A stretch of DNA of 55,356 nucleotides from Alphaproteobacteria bacterium. Lineage in GTDB: Bacteria; Pseudomonadota; Alphaproteobacteria; Sphingomonadales; Kordiimonadaceae. A program made the translations under genes and the position numbers. Where the stretch lies: positions 1 to 55,356 of the forward strand of contig JAJFIS010000012.1 in assembly GCA_021774735.1 (NCBI GenBank), in the 5' to 3' direction. The notes beneath the pieces were generated by a model that saw only the letters and a program-made list of their open reading frames with translations, did not search any database and had not been told where the DNA came from. Every line of letters starts with the position of its first letter. The first letter of the stretch is position 1. Of the stretch, positions 19,130 through 28,044 are shown piece by piece.

Positions 19130-19172
19130 TTGTATTTTTCCAGACCCTTAAAATAAATGCTCATTGACAGTA

Positions 19173-19222
19173 CTCTAGTTTATTTATTAAATATACGCGT
19201 AAATTTAATAAATAAACTAGAG
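19173..19222. promoter_or_regulatory. 50-bp near-perfect palindrome, candidate TetR operator
   Basis: The left arm ctctagtttatttattaaat (19173-19192) is exactly complementary to the right arm (19203-19222). The 10-nt centre contains tacgcgta, leaving a single mismatched pair (19193/19202) in the whole 50 bp. It sits 43 bp from the TetR start and 14 bp from the FAD oxidoreductase start. It is long enough for two TetR dimers. It is not followed by a T-run and lies between divergent starts, so it is not a terminator. Confidence 0.75.
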
Positions 19223-19236
19223 ACAATATTTTAATA

Positions 19237-20613
19237 ATGTCAAACCCACCGGGCATAAAAACTGAAAGCGATAAGGATATTCCTGTCTCCTTTTGGCAAG
19301 CATATGGAGAGACGCCGACCACCGCGCATTCCCTTATGGGTGACATTGTGGTCGATGTTGCCGTCATCGGTGGTGGTTTTACCGGGCTTTCGACCGCCCG
19401 CGAGATACGAAGCGCTGACCAAGCCCAAAGGGTGGTTGTTTTAGAAGGTAATTATGTTGGCTACGGCGCATCGGGGCGTAACGGCGGTTTCAACATGTCT
19501 CTTTTTGGCTTAGAGCCTGAGCTAACAATGCTACGTTGGGGCAAGGAAAAAACCATCCAAGCGCAAAACTATATGAAGCACGCTGTTCACTATGTGCAAG
19601 ATTTGGTTCGCACGCATGATCTAAAAAGCGATTATCAACATACTGGCATGTACCGTGTCGCTTACAGTGATGCGCAGCTAAAACGGCTTGTTGCGCGCAT
19701 GGAACTATTTGAAAAATTAGGTATCGCGGATCAGTTTAGTTTTAAAACACGCGAGCAAATCCGAGAGGACGTAGGGTCTAAAAAGTTCCAAGCTGCCATT
19801 TTTGAAGCGGGCAGTGGGATTTTAAACCCCTATAAACATGTCAGGGAGCTTAAGAGGTTAGCCGAAAATGCCGGCGCAGAAGTCTTTGAAAATACACCCG
19901 TAACCCATGTTGCCCGCAACGGGCAGGCTATAAAACTGACGACACCAAATGGCACCGTAACATGCAAAAAACTTGTAATTGCCGTCAACGCATGGTCGGG
20001 GTTTATACAAGAGCTGCCTAAAATCCGTTCGCGGCAAGTGCCTGTTTGGACCGCCCAAGTAGTAACCGCGCCGCTGTCCCAAGCGCAGTGGGATGAAATT
20101 GGCTGGGCGGGCCGTCAATCGATCGAAGATAACCGACAGCTTCTGCATTACTTCCGTCGTACTGTGTGTGGTCGCATAACCATGGGTGGCGGCAATGTCA
20201 TTCTTGGCCGAGGCAAGAAAATGGGCCGCATGGATGTTCCTAAAATCTGGAACAATCTTGAATGCCATCTAAAATGGCTATTCCCAGCGCTAAAAAACAT
20301 CACTTTTGACTATCACTGGGGCGGACCGGTTTCGATCAATATGGATATGACGCCCGAGATTGGCTTCATTGGCGATGAGCGCGTCATATATGCCAGTGGC
20401 TGCATTGGCCATGGTGTGTCCCTCACCCAATTGAATGGCCGTACCATTGCTGATTTAATTTTAGAGAAAAAAACCAACCTAACAGATTTCTGGATTGTTA
20501 ACCGTAAGGCTATCCGTTGGCCCCCAGGCCCGCTCGGCTCTCTCGCCTTTAATACCATAAAAGGCGGTCTAAAACTGTGGGATGCTTTTGAAGAGAGAAA
20601 TTTAACCCGATGA
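19237..20613 (+). CDS. FAD-dependent amine/amino-acid oxidoreductase (DAO family, PuuB-like)
   Basis: 458 aa. The dinucleotide-binding motif VAVIGGGFTGLSTA lies at about 44-57. VVVLEGNYVGYGASGRNGGF follows, typical of DAO-fold oxidases such as gamma-glutamylputrescine oxidase. The C-terminal FAD contact is YASGCIGHGVSLTQLNGR. It probably oxidises an amine or N-alkyl amino acid. Its promoter region overlaps the large palindrome, implying tight repression by the TetR neighbour. The actual substrate is unknown. The next gene starts 41 bp downstream. Confidence 0.87.
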   Translation: MSNPPGIKTESDKDIPVSFWQAYGETPTTAHSLMGDIVVDVAVIGGGFTGLSTAREIRSADQAQRVVVLEGNYVGYGASGRNGGFNMSLFGLEPELTMLRWGKEKTIQAQNYMKHAVHYVQDLVRTHDLKSDYQHTGMYRVAYSDAQLKRLVARMELFEKLGIADQFSFKTREQIREDVGSKKFQAAIFEAGSGILNPYKHVRELKRLAENAGAEVFENTPVTHVARNGQAIKLTTPNGTVTCKKLVIAVNAWSGFIQELPKIRSRQVPVWTAQVVTAPLSQAQWDEIGWAGRQSIEDNRQLLHYFRRTVCGRITMGGGNVILGRGKKMGRMDVPKIWNNLECHLKWLFPALKNITFDYHWGGPVSINMDMTPEIGFIGDERVIYASGCIGHGVSLTQLNGRTIADLILEKKTNLTDFWIVNRKAIRWPPGPLGSLAFNTIKGGLKLWDAFEERNLTR

Positions 20614-20654
20614 AGCTTCAACTCTATCAACTCTGAAACAAGGAATATTGAACC

Positions 20655-21086
20655 ATGAAAACCGAAACCGCCACACGGCTGATGCAATGGAGCTTAAGGG
20701 GATTAGCGCTTTATTTTATCTTGATCGCCCTCGCCCATATTTCAGGAACAAAAGTCCCATTATTATTCGTTTATTTTGATGTTCCATCGAACATTTACCA
20801 AGATAACATCATCTCGTTTTTGGCTTTTGGCTGGTCCGCTTTCCTCTTCACCATGGCCCGGAACCCTCTGGCCAATCTGGCCTTTGTCCGCGTCTTTCTG
20901 TTGGGGGTTGTTGGGGCGCTTGCTGGGCTGTCCTACACAAATATGACAACAAATTTCAGCAATTTTGCACCAGAATTGGAAGTTTGGCCCTACTGGGCAC
21001 AGACCGGCATGCTGGCGGTAATAGGCCTCTGGGTTTTATGGCTATATATAGCACTAAAGCGCAACAGCAACCCACAGGCGGAATAA
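20655..21086 (+). CDS. Small four-helix membrane protein downstream of the amine oxidase
   Basis: 143 aa with four hydrophobic helices (about 12-30, 50-67, 75-95, 113-134) and a short polar C-terminus. It has no recognised domain. It may be co-transcribed with the FAD oxidoreductase, 41 bp upstream, but may equally be independent. CAAGGAAT precedes the ATG. Function unknown. Confidence 0.65.
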   Translation: MKTETATRLMQWSLRGLALYFILIALAHISGTKVPLLFVYFDVPSNIYQDNIISFLAFGWSAFLFTMARNPLANLAFVRVFLLGVVGALAGLSYTNMTTNFSNFAPELEVWPYWAQTGMLAVIGLWVLWLYIALKRNSNPQAE

Positions 21087-21098
21087 TATTTGGAGCGT

Positions 21099-21175
<77 letters not shown>

Positions 21176-21308
21176 CAATATGACTGCGGCAAAATGTGGC
21201 ACGTAAGAGCTAACTTACGCACTACCTGACCGGCGCGGAACATAGCCATATTCATCTCTCTTGGCAATGTTATTTTAGCCCAAAAGCTTACCCACTTCAA
21301 AGTCAAGC

Positions 21309-22256
21309 TTAGCTGCCTGAACCTTGGATGCCGCTAAAGGCTGCACTAAGGTCGGTGCCTGCCGCCGCAATGGCCTGAGACGCTGCCGGTACAATGCCCA
21401 GCAAATTGACAAAGCCGTGGATCATCCCAGCAAAATCACGGTAATTCACTGCCACACCAGCAGCCTTAAGCGCTTCGGCGTAGGCCTTGCCTTCATCGCG
21501 CAGGGGGTCATGGTCTGCGGTGAAAATGGTCGCAGGCGGCAAGCCGGTGAGCGACGGTGCGCGCAAGGGGGAAGCAAGCGGATTAGCACCGTCAGCTTTG
21601 GACGTTAAATAATGATCCCAGAACCACATCATTTCGCGCCTGCCCAGGTAAAAGCCCTCCGCAAAGGCGCGGTAGGATGCTGTATCAATGCCGTAATCCG
21701 TCACCGGGTAAAAAAGCATTTGGTGGCAAATAGGCGCACTGCGAATTTGCTGGGTCATCATAGCAACAGCTGCGGCCAAGTTGCCGCCTGCACTATCTCC
21801 GCCCACGGCCAACCGACTGCTGTCTATCCCTAAATCACCGCCATTTTTTACCAGCCATTCCTTGGCTTGATAACAATCATAGAGCGGTGTCGGAAATTTA
21901 TGCTCTGGCGCTAAGCGGTAATCAACAGAGACCACAATGGCACCGGTCTCTTTGGCGAGGCTTCTACAAACACCGTCGTGGCTATCAAGATCACCCAGTA
22001 CCCAGCCGCCCCCATGATAAAAAACCAAGAGCGGCAGGTTCGCCTTCTTGCTGCTTGCATAAAGCCGGGCTCCAATTTTGGCACCTTCAACGGGGATCGA
22101 TAATTGCTCAATCCGCTCCAGGGAAATGGGGGGAACTTGCGGGCGCGCGGCAGCAGAAAGTTTGCGCGCTGTAGCCGGATCCAAACTCTCCATGGACGGA
22201 GTACCGCTGGCTTCATAGGCGGCCAAAATGCCTTGTATGATTGGGTTTATTGCCAT
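21309..22256 (-). CDS. Alpha/beta-hydrolase esterase of the HSL family
   Basis: 315 aa. The oxyanion-hole motif HGGGW is at 81-85, and the nucleophile elbow GDSAGG has S155. D250 (TADHDPLRD) and H280 (GMIHGF) complete the triad. YRLAPEHKFP is characteristic of the hormone-sensitive-lipase/bacterial esterase group. It is soluble and cytoplasmic, probably acting on short acyl esters. It starts 3 bp after nadB and is the last gene of an ABC-nadB-esterase series. There is no obvious link to NAD synthesis. Confidence 0.9.
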   Translation of the reverse strand: MAINPIIQGILAAYEASGTPSMESLDPATARKLSAAARPQVPPISLERIEQLSIPVEGAKIGARLYASSKKANLPLLVFYHGGGWVLGDLDSHDGVCRSLAKETGAIVVSVDYRLAPEHKFPTPLYDCYQAKEWLVKNGGDLGIDSSRLAVGGDSAGGNLAAAVAMMTQQIRSAPICHQMLFYPVTDYGIDTASYRAFAEGFYLGRREMMWFWDHYLTSKADGANPLASPLRAPSLTGLPPATIFTADHDPLRDEGKAYAEALKAAGVAVNYRDFAGMIHGFVNLLGIVPAASQAIAAAGTDLSAAFSGIQGSGS

Positions 22257-22259
22257 CCC

Positions 22260-23888
22260 TCATTCCACCCGGCTTCGCATAGCATCAACGAAAGGGGTTA
22301 AAATGGTCTTGCTGCTGTCAGGGTCCAGATCAGGATAATCAACCGTATAATGAAGCCCGCGCGATTCTTTACGTTCCATCGCCGAACGTACGATAAGGTC
22401 AGCCACCGTAACCAGATTACGCAGTTCCAACAGGTCTGATGTTACGCGGAAATTACCGTAATATTCCTGAATTTCCCCCATCAGCAGATCAACTCTGCGC
22501 TTGGCCCGAGCCAGCCTTTTATCGGTACGTACAATACCAACATAGTCCCACATAAAGCGCCGCAACTCGTTCCAATTGTGGCTAACAACAATTTCCTCAT
22601 CCGAATCGGTAACTTTACTTTCATCCCAGTCACGCGCGAAAGAAGAACCATCAAAGCTGGCAAAACGCTCCATAATATCTTCCGCCGCCGAGCGGCCATA
22701 AACCAAGCACTCTAACAAGCTATTAGATGCCATCCGGTTTGCGCCGTGCAGCCCTGTATGGGCGCATTCCCCAATAGCATAAAGATGCTTCAAGTCGGTT
22801 TGCCCTGCTTGGTCTACCATTACACCACCGCACGTATAATGAGCAGCCGGCACCACCGGAATGGGTTCACGGGTTATATCGATGCCCAGCTCCATACAAC
22901 GACGATAGATCATCGGGAAATGCGAAAGGGTAAAATTGGGGTCCTTATGGGTGATGTCCAAATAAACGCACTCTTCGCCAGTGCGCTTCATTTCATGGTC
23001 AATGGCACGGGCAACAATATCCCGTGGTGCCAGCTCACCGCGTTTGTCGAAGCGGTCCATAAAGCGGTCACCGTCTTTTAGGCGCAGCACAGCGCCTTCA
23101 CCGCGCAGGGCTTCGCTTATAAGGAAAGTTTTAGCGTCCGGGTGAAAAAGAACCGTCGGATGAAATTGGTTAAATTCCATATTAGCCACCCGGCACCCAG
23201 CGCGCCAAGCCACAGCTATGCCATCCCCTGTGCTGCCATCGGGATTAGAGCTATAAAGATAAACCCTGCTAGCCCCGCCTGTGGCCAAGATGGTCGCCTT
23301 ACCGTAAAGCGGCGATACTTTACCCGTTTGCTTGCTTAGCACATATACGCCGTAAGCGCGGTTGCTGTCAGGCACACCGTCCTTCAGGTGCCGATTGGTG
23401 ATAATGTCTACCGCCACATAGTCGGTCATAAGCGTGATGTTTTTATGGGCGCGGACATGATCGTTCAAGGTTGATTGCACCGCTCTGCCAGTAGCGTCAG
23501 CTGCATGAATGATGCGGCGATGGCTGTGGCCGCCTTCGCGGGTCAGGTGAAAATCATAGCCGTCTTCTGCTTGGTCAGCGTAGCGCGAGAAAGGTACGCC
23601 CATTTGCACCAGTTGCTCAATGGCGCTGCGGCCATTTTCCACCACAAAACGCACAGCACTTTCATTGCACAAGCCCGCACCCGCCATCAGGGTATCATCG
23701 ATATGAGATTGGTCACTGTCGGTGGCGGCCAGAACCGCCGCAATGCCGCCTTGCGCCCAGTTAGTAGCACCTGATGACATGCTGTCTTTTGAAAGAACTG
23801 CAACACGGTATTTGTCCGCCAGCTGCAAAGCGGCGGTTAAACCCGCTGCCCCTGCGCCAACAATCACAATGTCAAATGTACGTTTCAT
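22260..23888 (-). CDS. nadB: L-aspartate oxidase
   Basis: 542 aa, FAD enzyme that oxidises L-aspartate to iminoaspartate in de novo NAD synthesis. FAD binding: IVIVGAGAAGLTAALQLA at 6-23. Family signatures include SSGATNWAQGGIAAV, REGGHSHRRIIHAADATG and HYTCGGVMVDQAGQTDLKHLYAIGECAHTGLHGANRMASNSLLECLVYG. The C-terminal helical domain is present, so the protein is full length. nadA and nadC, its usual partners, are not in the window. The start overlaps the ABC ATPase stop by 4 bp. Confidence 0.95.
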   Translation of the reverse strand: MKRTFDIVIVGAGAAGLTAALQLADKYRVAVLSKDSMSSGATNWAQGGIAAVLAATDSDQSHIDDTLMAGAGLCNESAVRFVVENGRSAIEQLVQMGVPFSRYADQAEDGYDFHLTREGGHSHRRIIHAADATGRAVQSTLNDHVRAHKNITLMTDYVAVDIITNRHLKDGVPDSNRAYGVYVLSKQTGKVSPLYGKATILATGGASRVYLYSSNPDGSTGDGIAVAWRAGCRVANMEFNQFHPTVLFHPDAKTFLISEALRGEGAVLRLKDGDRFMDRFDKRGELAPRDIVARAIDHEMKRTGEECVYLDITHKDPNFTLSHFPMIYRRCMELGIDITREPIPVVPAAHYTCGGVMVDQAGQTDLKHLYAIGECAHTGLHGANRMASNSLLECLVYGRSAAEDIMERFASFDGSSFARDWDESKVTDSDEEIVVSHNWNELRRFMWDYVGIVRTDKRLARAKRRVDLLMGEIQEYYGNFRVTSDLLELRNLVTVADLIVRSAMERKESRGLHYTVDYPDLDPDSSKTILTPFVDAMRSRVE

Positions 23889-24850
23889 GCCGCCGTGTCG
23901 CTGTCTGTGTCACTGCCCATTTTGTTGCTGGTGAGTTGCAAGAAAATATCTTCCAAGTCAGTTTCATCGGTTGAAATGTCATTAATGGTTAGCTTAGCTG
24001 TCACAAGTGCCTCCAGAACAGGGCCAACACCATTACCACTTTGATTGATCTTAATCACGATCTGGTTTGTACCTCGCATTTCAGCATGAAAACCAGTTAG
24101 TGATTTAGGCAAACTACCCTGCGCTTCGGCGATATCAACGATAATCTCTTTCTCATCAATACGTGCCAGAAGCTTGGACGTGGGCTCAGAGCAGACCACT
24201 TCACCGTGGTTGATAATAGCAATGGTATCGCAGAGCTCTTCCGCTTCTTCAAGATAATGGGTGGTCAAAACAATAGTTGTACCGCGCGCGTGCAGCATGC
24301 GGACATATTCCCACAGCTGTTGACGCAGCTCAATATCAACCCCCGCCGTGGGCTCATCCAATATCAGAACCGGCGGATTATGAACCATAGATTTCGCAAT
24401 CAGTAACCGCCGCTTCATGCCGCCAGAGAGCGTGCGCGCATAAGCGTCGCGCTGATCCCACAAATGCACCGCCTTGAGCAATTCCTCCGTGCGACGCTCC
24501 GCCTTGGGCACCCCGTACATGCCAGCTTGCACATCGAGCATCTCCGCTGGGGTGAAAAAAGCATCGAACAACAGTTCCTGCGGTACAACGCCAATATTGG
24601 CGCGGGCGTTACGCGGGTTATCAACAATGTCGAAACCCCAAATGCTCGCGTCACCACTGGTTTTATTCACTAGACCCGCAAGAATATTAATCGTCGTAGA
24701 TTTACCCGCACCATTAGGCCCGAGCAAACCGAACATGGATCCCCTAGGCACTATAAGGTCAATGTCATTCAGGGCTAATTTATCACCCGTGGTGCCACTG
24801 CCTTTATAAATTTTACGCAGCTTGCTAATTTCAATGGCATTATCCGTCAT
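23885..24850 (-). CDS. ABC transporter ATP-binding protein, orphan
   Basis: 321 aa from ATG 24850 (MTDNAIEISKL), preceded by AAGGTCC; the frame is open further upstream. Walker A GPNGAGKST 44-52, Q-loop VVPQE, signature LSGGMKRRL 141-149, Walker B VLILDEPTAGVD and H-loop TTHYLEEAEE are all intact. It has the architecture of DrrA/NodI-type exporter ATPases, with a C-terminal extension of about 90 residues. No permease gene adjoins it, which is unusual for this group. Its 3' end overlaps nadB, so the two are probably co-translated. Confidence 0.9.
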   Translation of the reverse strand: MTDNAIEISKLRKIYKGSGTTGDKLALNDIDLIVPRGSMFGLLGPNGAGKSTTINILAGLVNKTSGDASIWGFDIVDNPRNARANIGVVPQELLFDAFFTPAEMLDVQAGMYGVPKAERRTEELLKAVHLWDQRDAYARTLSGGMKRRLLIAKSMVHNPPVLILDEPTAGVDIELRQQLWEYVRMLHARGTTIVLTTHYLEEAEELCDTIAIINHGEVVCSEPTSKLLARIDEKEIIVDIAEAQGSLPKSLTGFHAEMRGTNQIVIKINQSGNGVGPVLEALVTAKLTINDISTDETDLEDIFLQLTSNKMGSDTDSDTAA

Positions 24851-25016
24851 GAAGGACCTTTTTTTATTGGTTATATTTACCCGATGAGCGGTAGCACCTG
24901 CATGGGGCCGCGTCAATTGGCCTCAATGAATAGTGATGACATTTCACCCTGTGCTTGTCGCAGCGACAGTCCCCCGTTATAAGAATGAGGAAACCATTAT
25001 CATAAGGCAGTAAACC

Positions 25017-25202
25017 ATGTCAGCTGACACACCAGAAACCAAACGCATTACCACTAATAAAGTATCCTGTGACGGCGATGAAGGGGCTCTTGGCCACCCT
25101 CGGGTTTATTTAACCGTCAACAGGGATGGCATGACCGAATGCCCTTATTGTGACCGCCGTTACCTGCTTATTGGCAGTCAAGCTGATAAGGCAAACACGT
25201 GA
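25017..25202 (+). CDS. Zinc-finger CHCC-type small protein
   Basis: 61 aa. The motif CDGDEGALGHPRVYL...TECPYCDRRY supplies Cys, His, Cys and Cys zinc ligands (zf-CHCC, related to the C-terminus of mitochondrial NDUFS6). These proteins are common in alphaproteobacteria, and a role in respiratory complex I assembly is suspected from the mitochondrial relative. Its stop overlaps the polA GTG start (GTGA), so polA translation is likely coupled to it. Confidence 0.87.
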   Translation: MSADTPETKRITTNKVSCDGDEGALGHPRVYLTVNRDGMTECPYCDRRYLLIGSQADKANT

Positions 25203-27973
25203 GCCTAGAGCAAAAACCCCATCTGTATTTGGTGGATGGTTCAGGCTTTATCTTCCGGGCTTACCATGCGGTAAGGCCTATGAGCCGCTCTGACGGTACG
25301 CCGGTAAATGCCGTTTTCGGCTTTTCCAACATGTTGTTCAAATTGCTTCAAGACCTTGATGACACTGAACGGCCTTCCCATCTGGCGGTTATTTTTGACG
25401 CTGCCCGCAAAACTTTCCGCAATGATATCTACCCCGATTATAAAGCCCATAGACCGCCCGCGCCGGAAGACTTGGTGCCGCAATTTAGCCTAATACGAGA
25501 AGCCGTTGAGGCCTTTAATATTCCTGCAATTGATTTACCGGGTTTTGAGGCTGACGATATTATAGCAACCTATGCCGCCCATGCTAGAGCCAAGGGCTGG
25601 CAGGTGACTATTGTTAGCAGCGATAAAGACCTGATGCAGCTGGTTGATGATAAGGTCACCATGTTCGACAGCATGAAGAACCGCCGCATTGATACCTCTG
25701 GTGTTATGGAAAAATTTGGCGTTGCGCCCAATCGGGTGATTGATGTCCAAGCCCTTGCTGGGGATAGCGCCGATAATGTACCCGGCGTACCTGGTATCGG
25801 CGTTAAAACCGCAGCATTACTCATAAATGAGTATGGCGATCTGGATACACTGCTCAGGCGCGCCGGTGAAATTAAGCAAAATAAACGCCGTGAAAATTTG
25901 ATTGAACATGCGGACCTTGCCCGGGTCAGCCGAGAGCTTGTCACGCTTAAAGATGATATTCATTTAGAATCGACTATCGATGATCTAAGAGTTAAAGAGC
26001 CCATCGGCACTGACCTACTTGCTTATATTGACGCGCTTGAGTTTCGCTCTCTGCGGACACGGGTTCTGAACCATTATGATGATCTGGATATTGACAGCGA
26101 CTTTGGTGATGCTGAGGTCGAAAATATCGAAGTGCAATATGATTGCGTGACCGACATGGTAGCATTGCAGAAGTGGATTGATGCCGCCACCAAGGCCGGC
26201 ACTGTTGCCATAGATACCGAGACGACATCACTCGACGCTGTTGCCGCCCGGCTTGTGGGTATCAGCATGTCGGTCGAGGCTGGTAAGGCTTGTTATATCC
26301 CCCTTGACCATTCAAGCGGTGATGCGGGTGATTTGCTTGCAAGTCGTCCCAACCAACTTGATAAAAAAACTGTCCTTAAGGCCCTGCAGCCTATGTTGAG
26401 AGACCCATCGGTGATGAAGGTTGGGCAAAATATGAAATATGATCTCAGCATTTTTGCGGGTGAGGGGGTTTCTGTTAGTCCCATCGATGACACTATGCTG
26501 ATGAGCTATGCGCTTGATAGCGGCAAACATAGCCACGGCATGGATACACTGGCGAGCATCCACCTCGACATAACACCAATCCCTTTTAAGGAGGTGGCGG
26601 GCACCGGCAAAAATGCCATAACTTTTGATCAAGTGCCGCTAGACAAGGCCACCCAATATGCCGCCGAAGACGCTGATATTACGGGGCGGTTAGCGCGGAT
26701 ACTCAAACCCCGATTGGCATCAGAAGGCCTGCGCACCGTTTATGAAACGCTAGAGCGCCCCCTTGCCCCTGTGTTAACGGCCATGGAGCGCGAGGGCATA
26801 AAGGTTGATACGGTCGCCTTGAAACGATTGTCCAATGAATTCGCCGAGGGCATCGCCCGCCTTGAAGGTGAAATTCACACCATGGCAGGGCGGCCTTTCA
26901 ATGTAGCCTCCCCCAAGCAACTTGGTGAAATATTATTCGAAGAAATGGCCATAAAAGGCGGCAAGAAAAGCAAAAAAACTGGCGCATGGACCACCAACGC
27001 CGAAGTGTTAGAGAGCCTAGCGGCAGAGGGCTATGATATGCCCGCCCGCGTGCTAGAGTATCGCCAATTTGCCAAGTTAAAGAGCACCTATACCGATGCG
27101 CTTGTGGCGCAGGTGAACCCGCAAACTGGCCGGGTTCATACCAGTTACCATATGGCAGCTACCACCACCGGGCGGCTGTCATCCAATGACCCCAACCTGC
27201 AGAACATTCCCATAAGAACCGCTGAGGGGCGCAAAATTCGCCGCGCCTTCATCCCGGAGGCTGGCAATAAGTTAATCGCGGCAGATTATAGCCAGATTGA
27301 ACTGCGCATTCTGGCCCATATGGCCGATATTGAAGCCCTGCGCAGTGCCTTTGAAGCCGGCACAGACATCCATGCCATGACCGCGAGCGAGGTCTTTGGT
27401 GTACCGATTGAGGGTATGGACCCGATGGTCCGCCGCCAAGCCAAGGCGATTAACTTTGGGATCATTTACGGCATTTCTGCCTTTGGTCTCGCGCGCCAGC
27501 TTGGCATTGGCCGCAAGGAAGCCCAAGGCTATATCGAAGCTTATTTTGAGCGCTTCCCCGGCATTCGCGCCTATATGGATGAAACCATTGAGGCCTGCAA
27601 AGCACAGGGCTATGTGGAGACCCTGTTTGGCCGCCGCTGCCATATCCAAGCGATCGGCGACAAGAACCCCATGCGACGACAGTTCGGTGAGCGAGCAGCG
27701 ATCAACGCCCCCATCCAAGGCAGTGCCGCCGATGTCATCCGCCGCGCCATGGTTGCCATGCCAGACGCCTTAAGGCACGCGGGCCTAACTGATGTGCGTA
27801 TGCTGCTGCAGGTGCATGATGAACTGGTGTTTGAGGCCCCAGAAGGGCTTGTGGATGCCGCCAAGCCGGTCATTCGCCGTGTGATGGAAAATGCCTGCGC
27901 TCCGGCGGTGGAAATGGACCTGAAATTGGTGGTTGATATTGGCACCGGCGACAATTGGGAAGAAGCTCATTAG
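25199..27973 (+). CDS. polA: DNA polymerase I
   Basis: 924 aa with a GTG start. The three domains are all present. The 5' nuclease/flap domain is at about 1-290 (YLVDGSGFIFRAYHA, GFEADDIIATYA, GDSADNVPGVPGIGVKTA). The 3'-5' exonuclease has intact acidic residues (AIDTETTSLD near 347). The polymerase domain is at about 530-924, with DPNLQNIPIRT, DYSQIELRILAH, RRQAKAINFGIIYG and HDELVFE. It is full length and apparently fully active, including proofreading. It overlaps zf-CHCC by 4 bp and is followed by a bidirectional terminator. Confidence 0.98.
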   Translation: MSLEQKPHLYLVDGSGFIFRAYHAVRPMSRSDGTPVNAVFGFSNMLFKLLQDLDDTERPSHLAVIFDAARKTFRNDIYPDYKAHRPPAPEDLVPQFSLIREAVEAFNIPAIDLPGFEADDIIATYAAHARAKGWQVTIVSSDKDLMQLVDDKVTMFDSMKNRRIDTSGVMEKFGVAPNRVIDVQALAGDSADNVPGVPGIGVKTAALLINEYGDLDTLLRRAGEIKQNKRRENLIEHADLARVSRELVTLKDDIHLESTIDDLRVKEPIGTDLLAYIDALEFRSLRTRVLNHYDDLDIDSDFGDAEVENIEVQYDCVTDMVALQKWIDAATKAGTVAIDTETTSLDAVAARLVGISMSVEAGKACYIPLDHSSGDAGDLLASRPNQLDKKTVLKALQPMLRDPSVMKVGQNMKYDLSIFAGEGVSVSPIDDTMLMSYALDSGKHSHGMDTLASIHLDITPIPFKEVAGTGKNAITFDQVPLDKATQYAAEDADITGRLARILKPRLASEGLRTVYETLERPLAPVLTAMEREGIKVDTVALKRLSNEFAEGIARLEGEIHTMAGRPFNVASPKQLGEILFEEMAIKGGKKSKKTGAWTTNAEVLESLAAEGYDMPARVLEYRQFAKLKSTYTDALVAQVNPQTGRVHTSYHMAATTTGRLSSNDPNLQNIPIRTAEGRKIRRAFIPEAGNKLIAADYSQIELRILAHMADIEALRSAFEAGTDIHAMTASEVFGVPIEGMDPMVRRQAKAINFGIIYGISAFGLARQLGIGRKEAQGYIEAYFERFPGIRAYMDETIEACKAQGYVETLFGRRCHIQAIGDKNPMRRQFGERAAINAPIQGSAADVIRRAMVAMPDALRHAGLTDVRMLLQVHDELVFEAPEGLVDAAKPVIRRVMENACAPAVEMDLKLVVDIGTGDNWEEAH

Positions 27974-27990
27974 CAGCTAACAACAGATGA

Positions 27991-28025
27991 AAAAGCGACC
28001 CAGACAGATCAGTCTGGACCGCTTT
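27991..28025. terminator. Bidirectional terminator between polA and the phosphate transporter
   Basis: The stem aaagcg/cccagac pairs with gtctgg/cgcttt, with an A-run on one side and T-rich sequence on the other. It sits in the 71-bp gap between converging genes. Confidence 0.65.
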
Positions 28026-28044
28026 AGCATTTCAATATCTAAAG

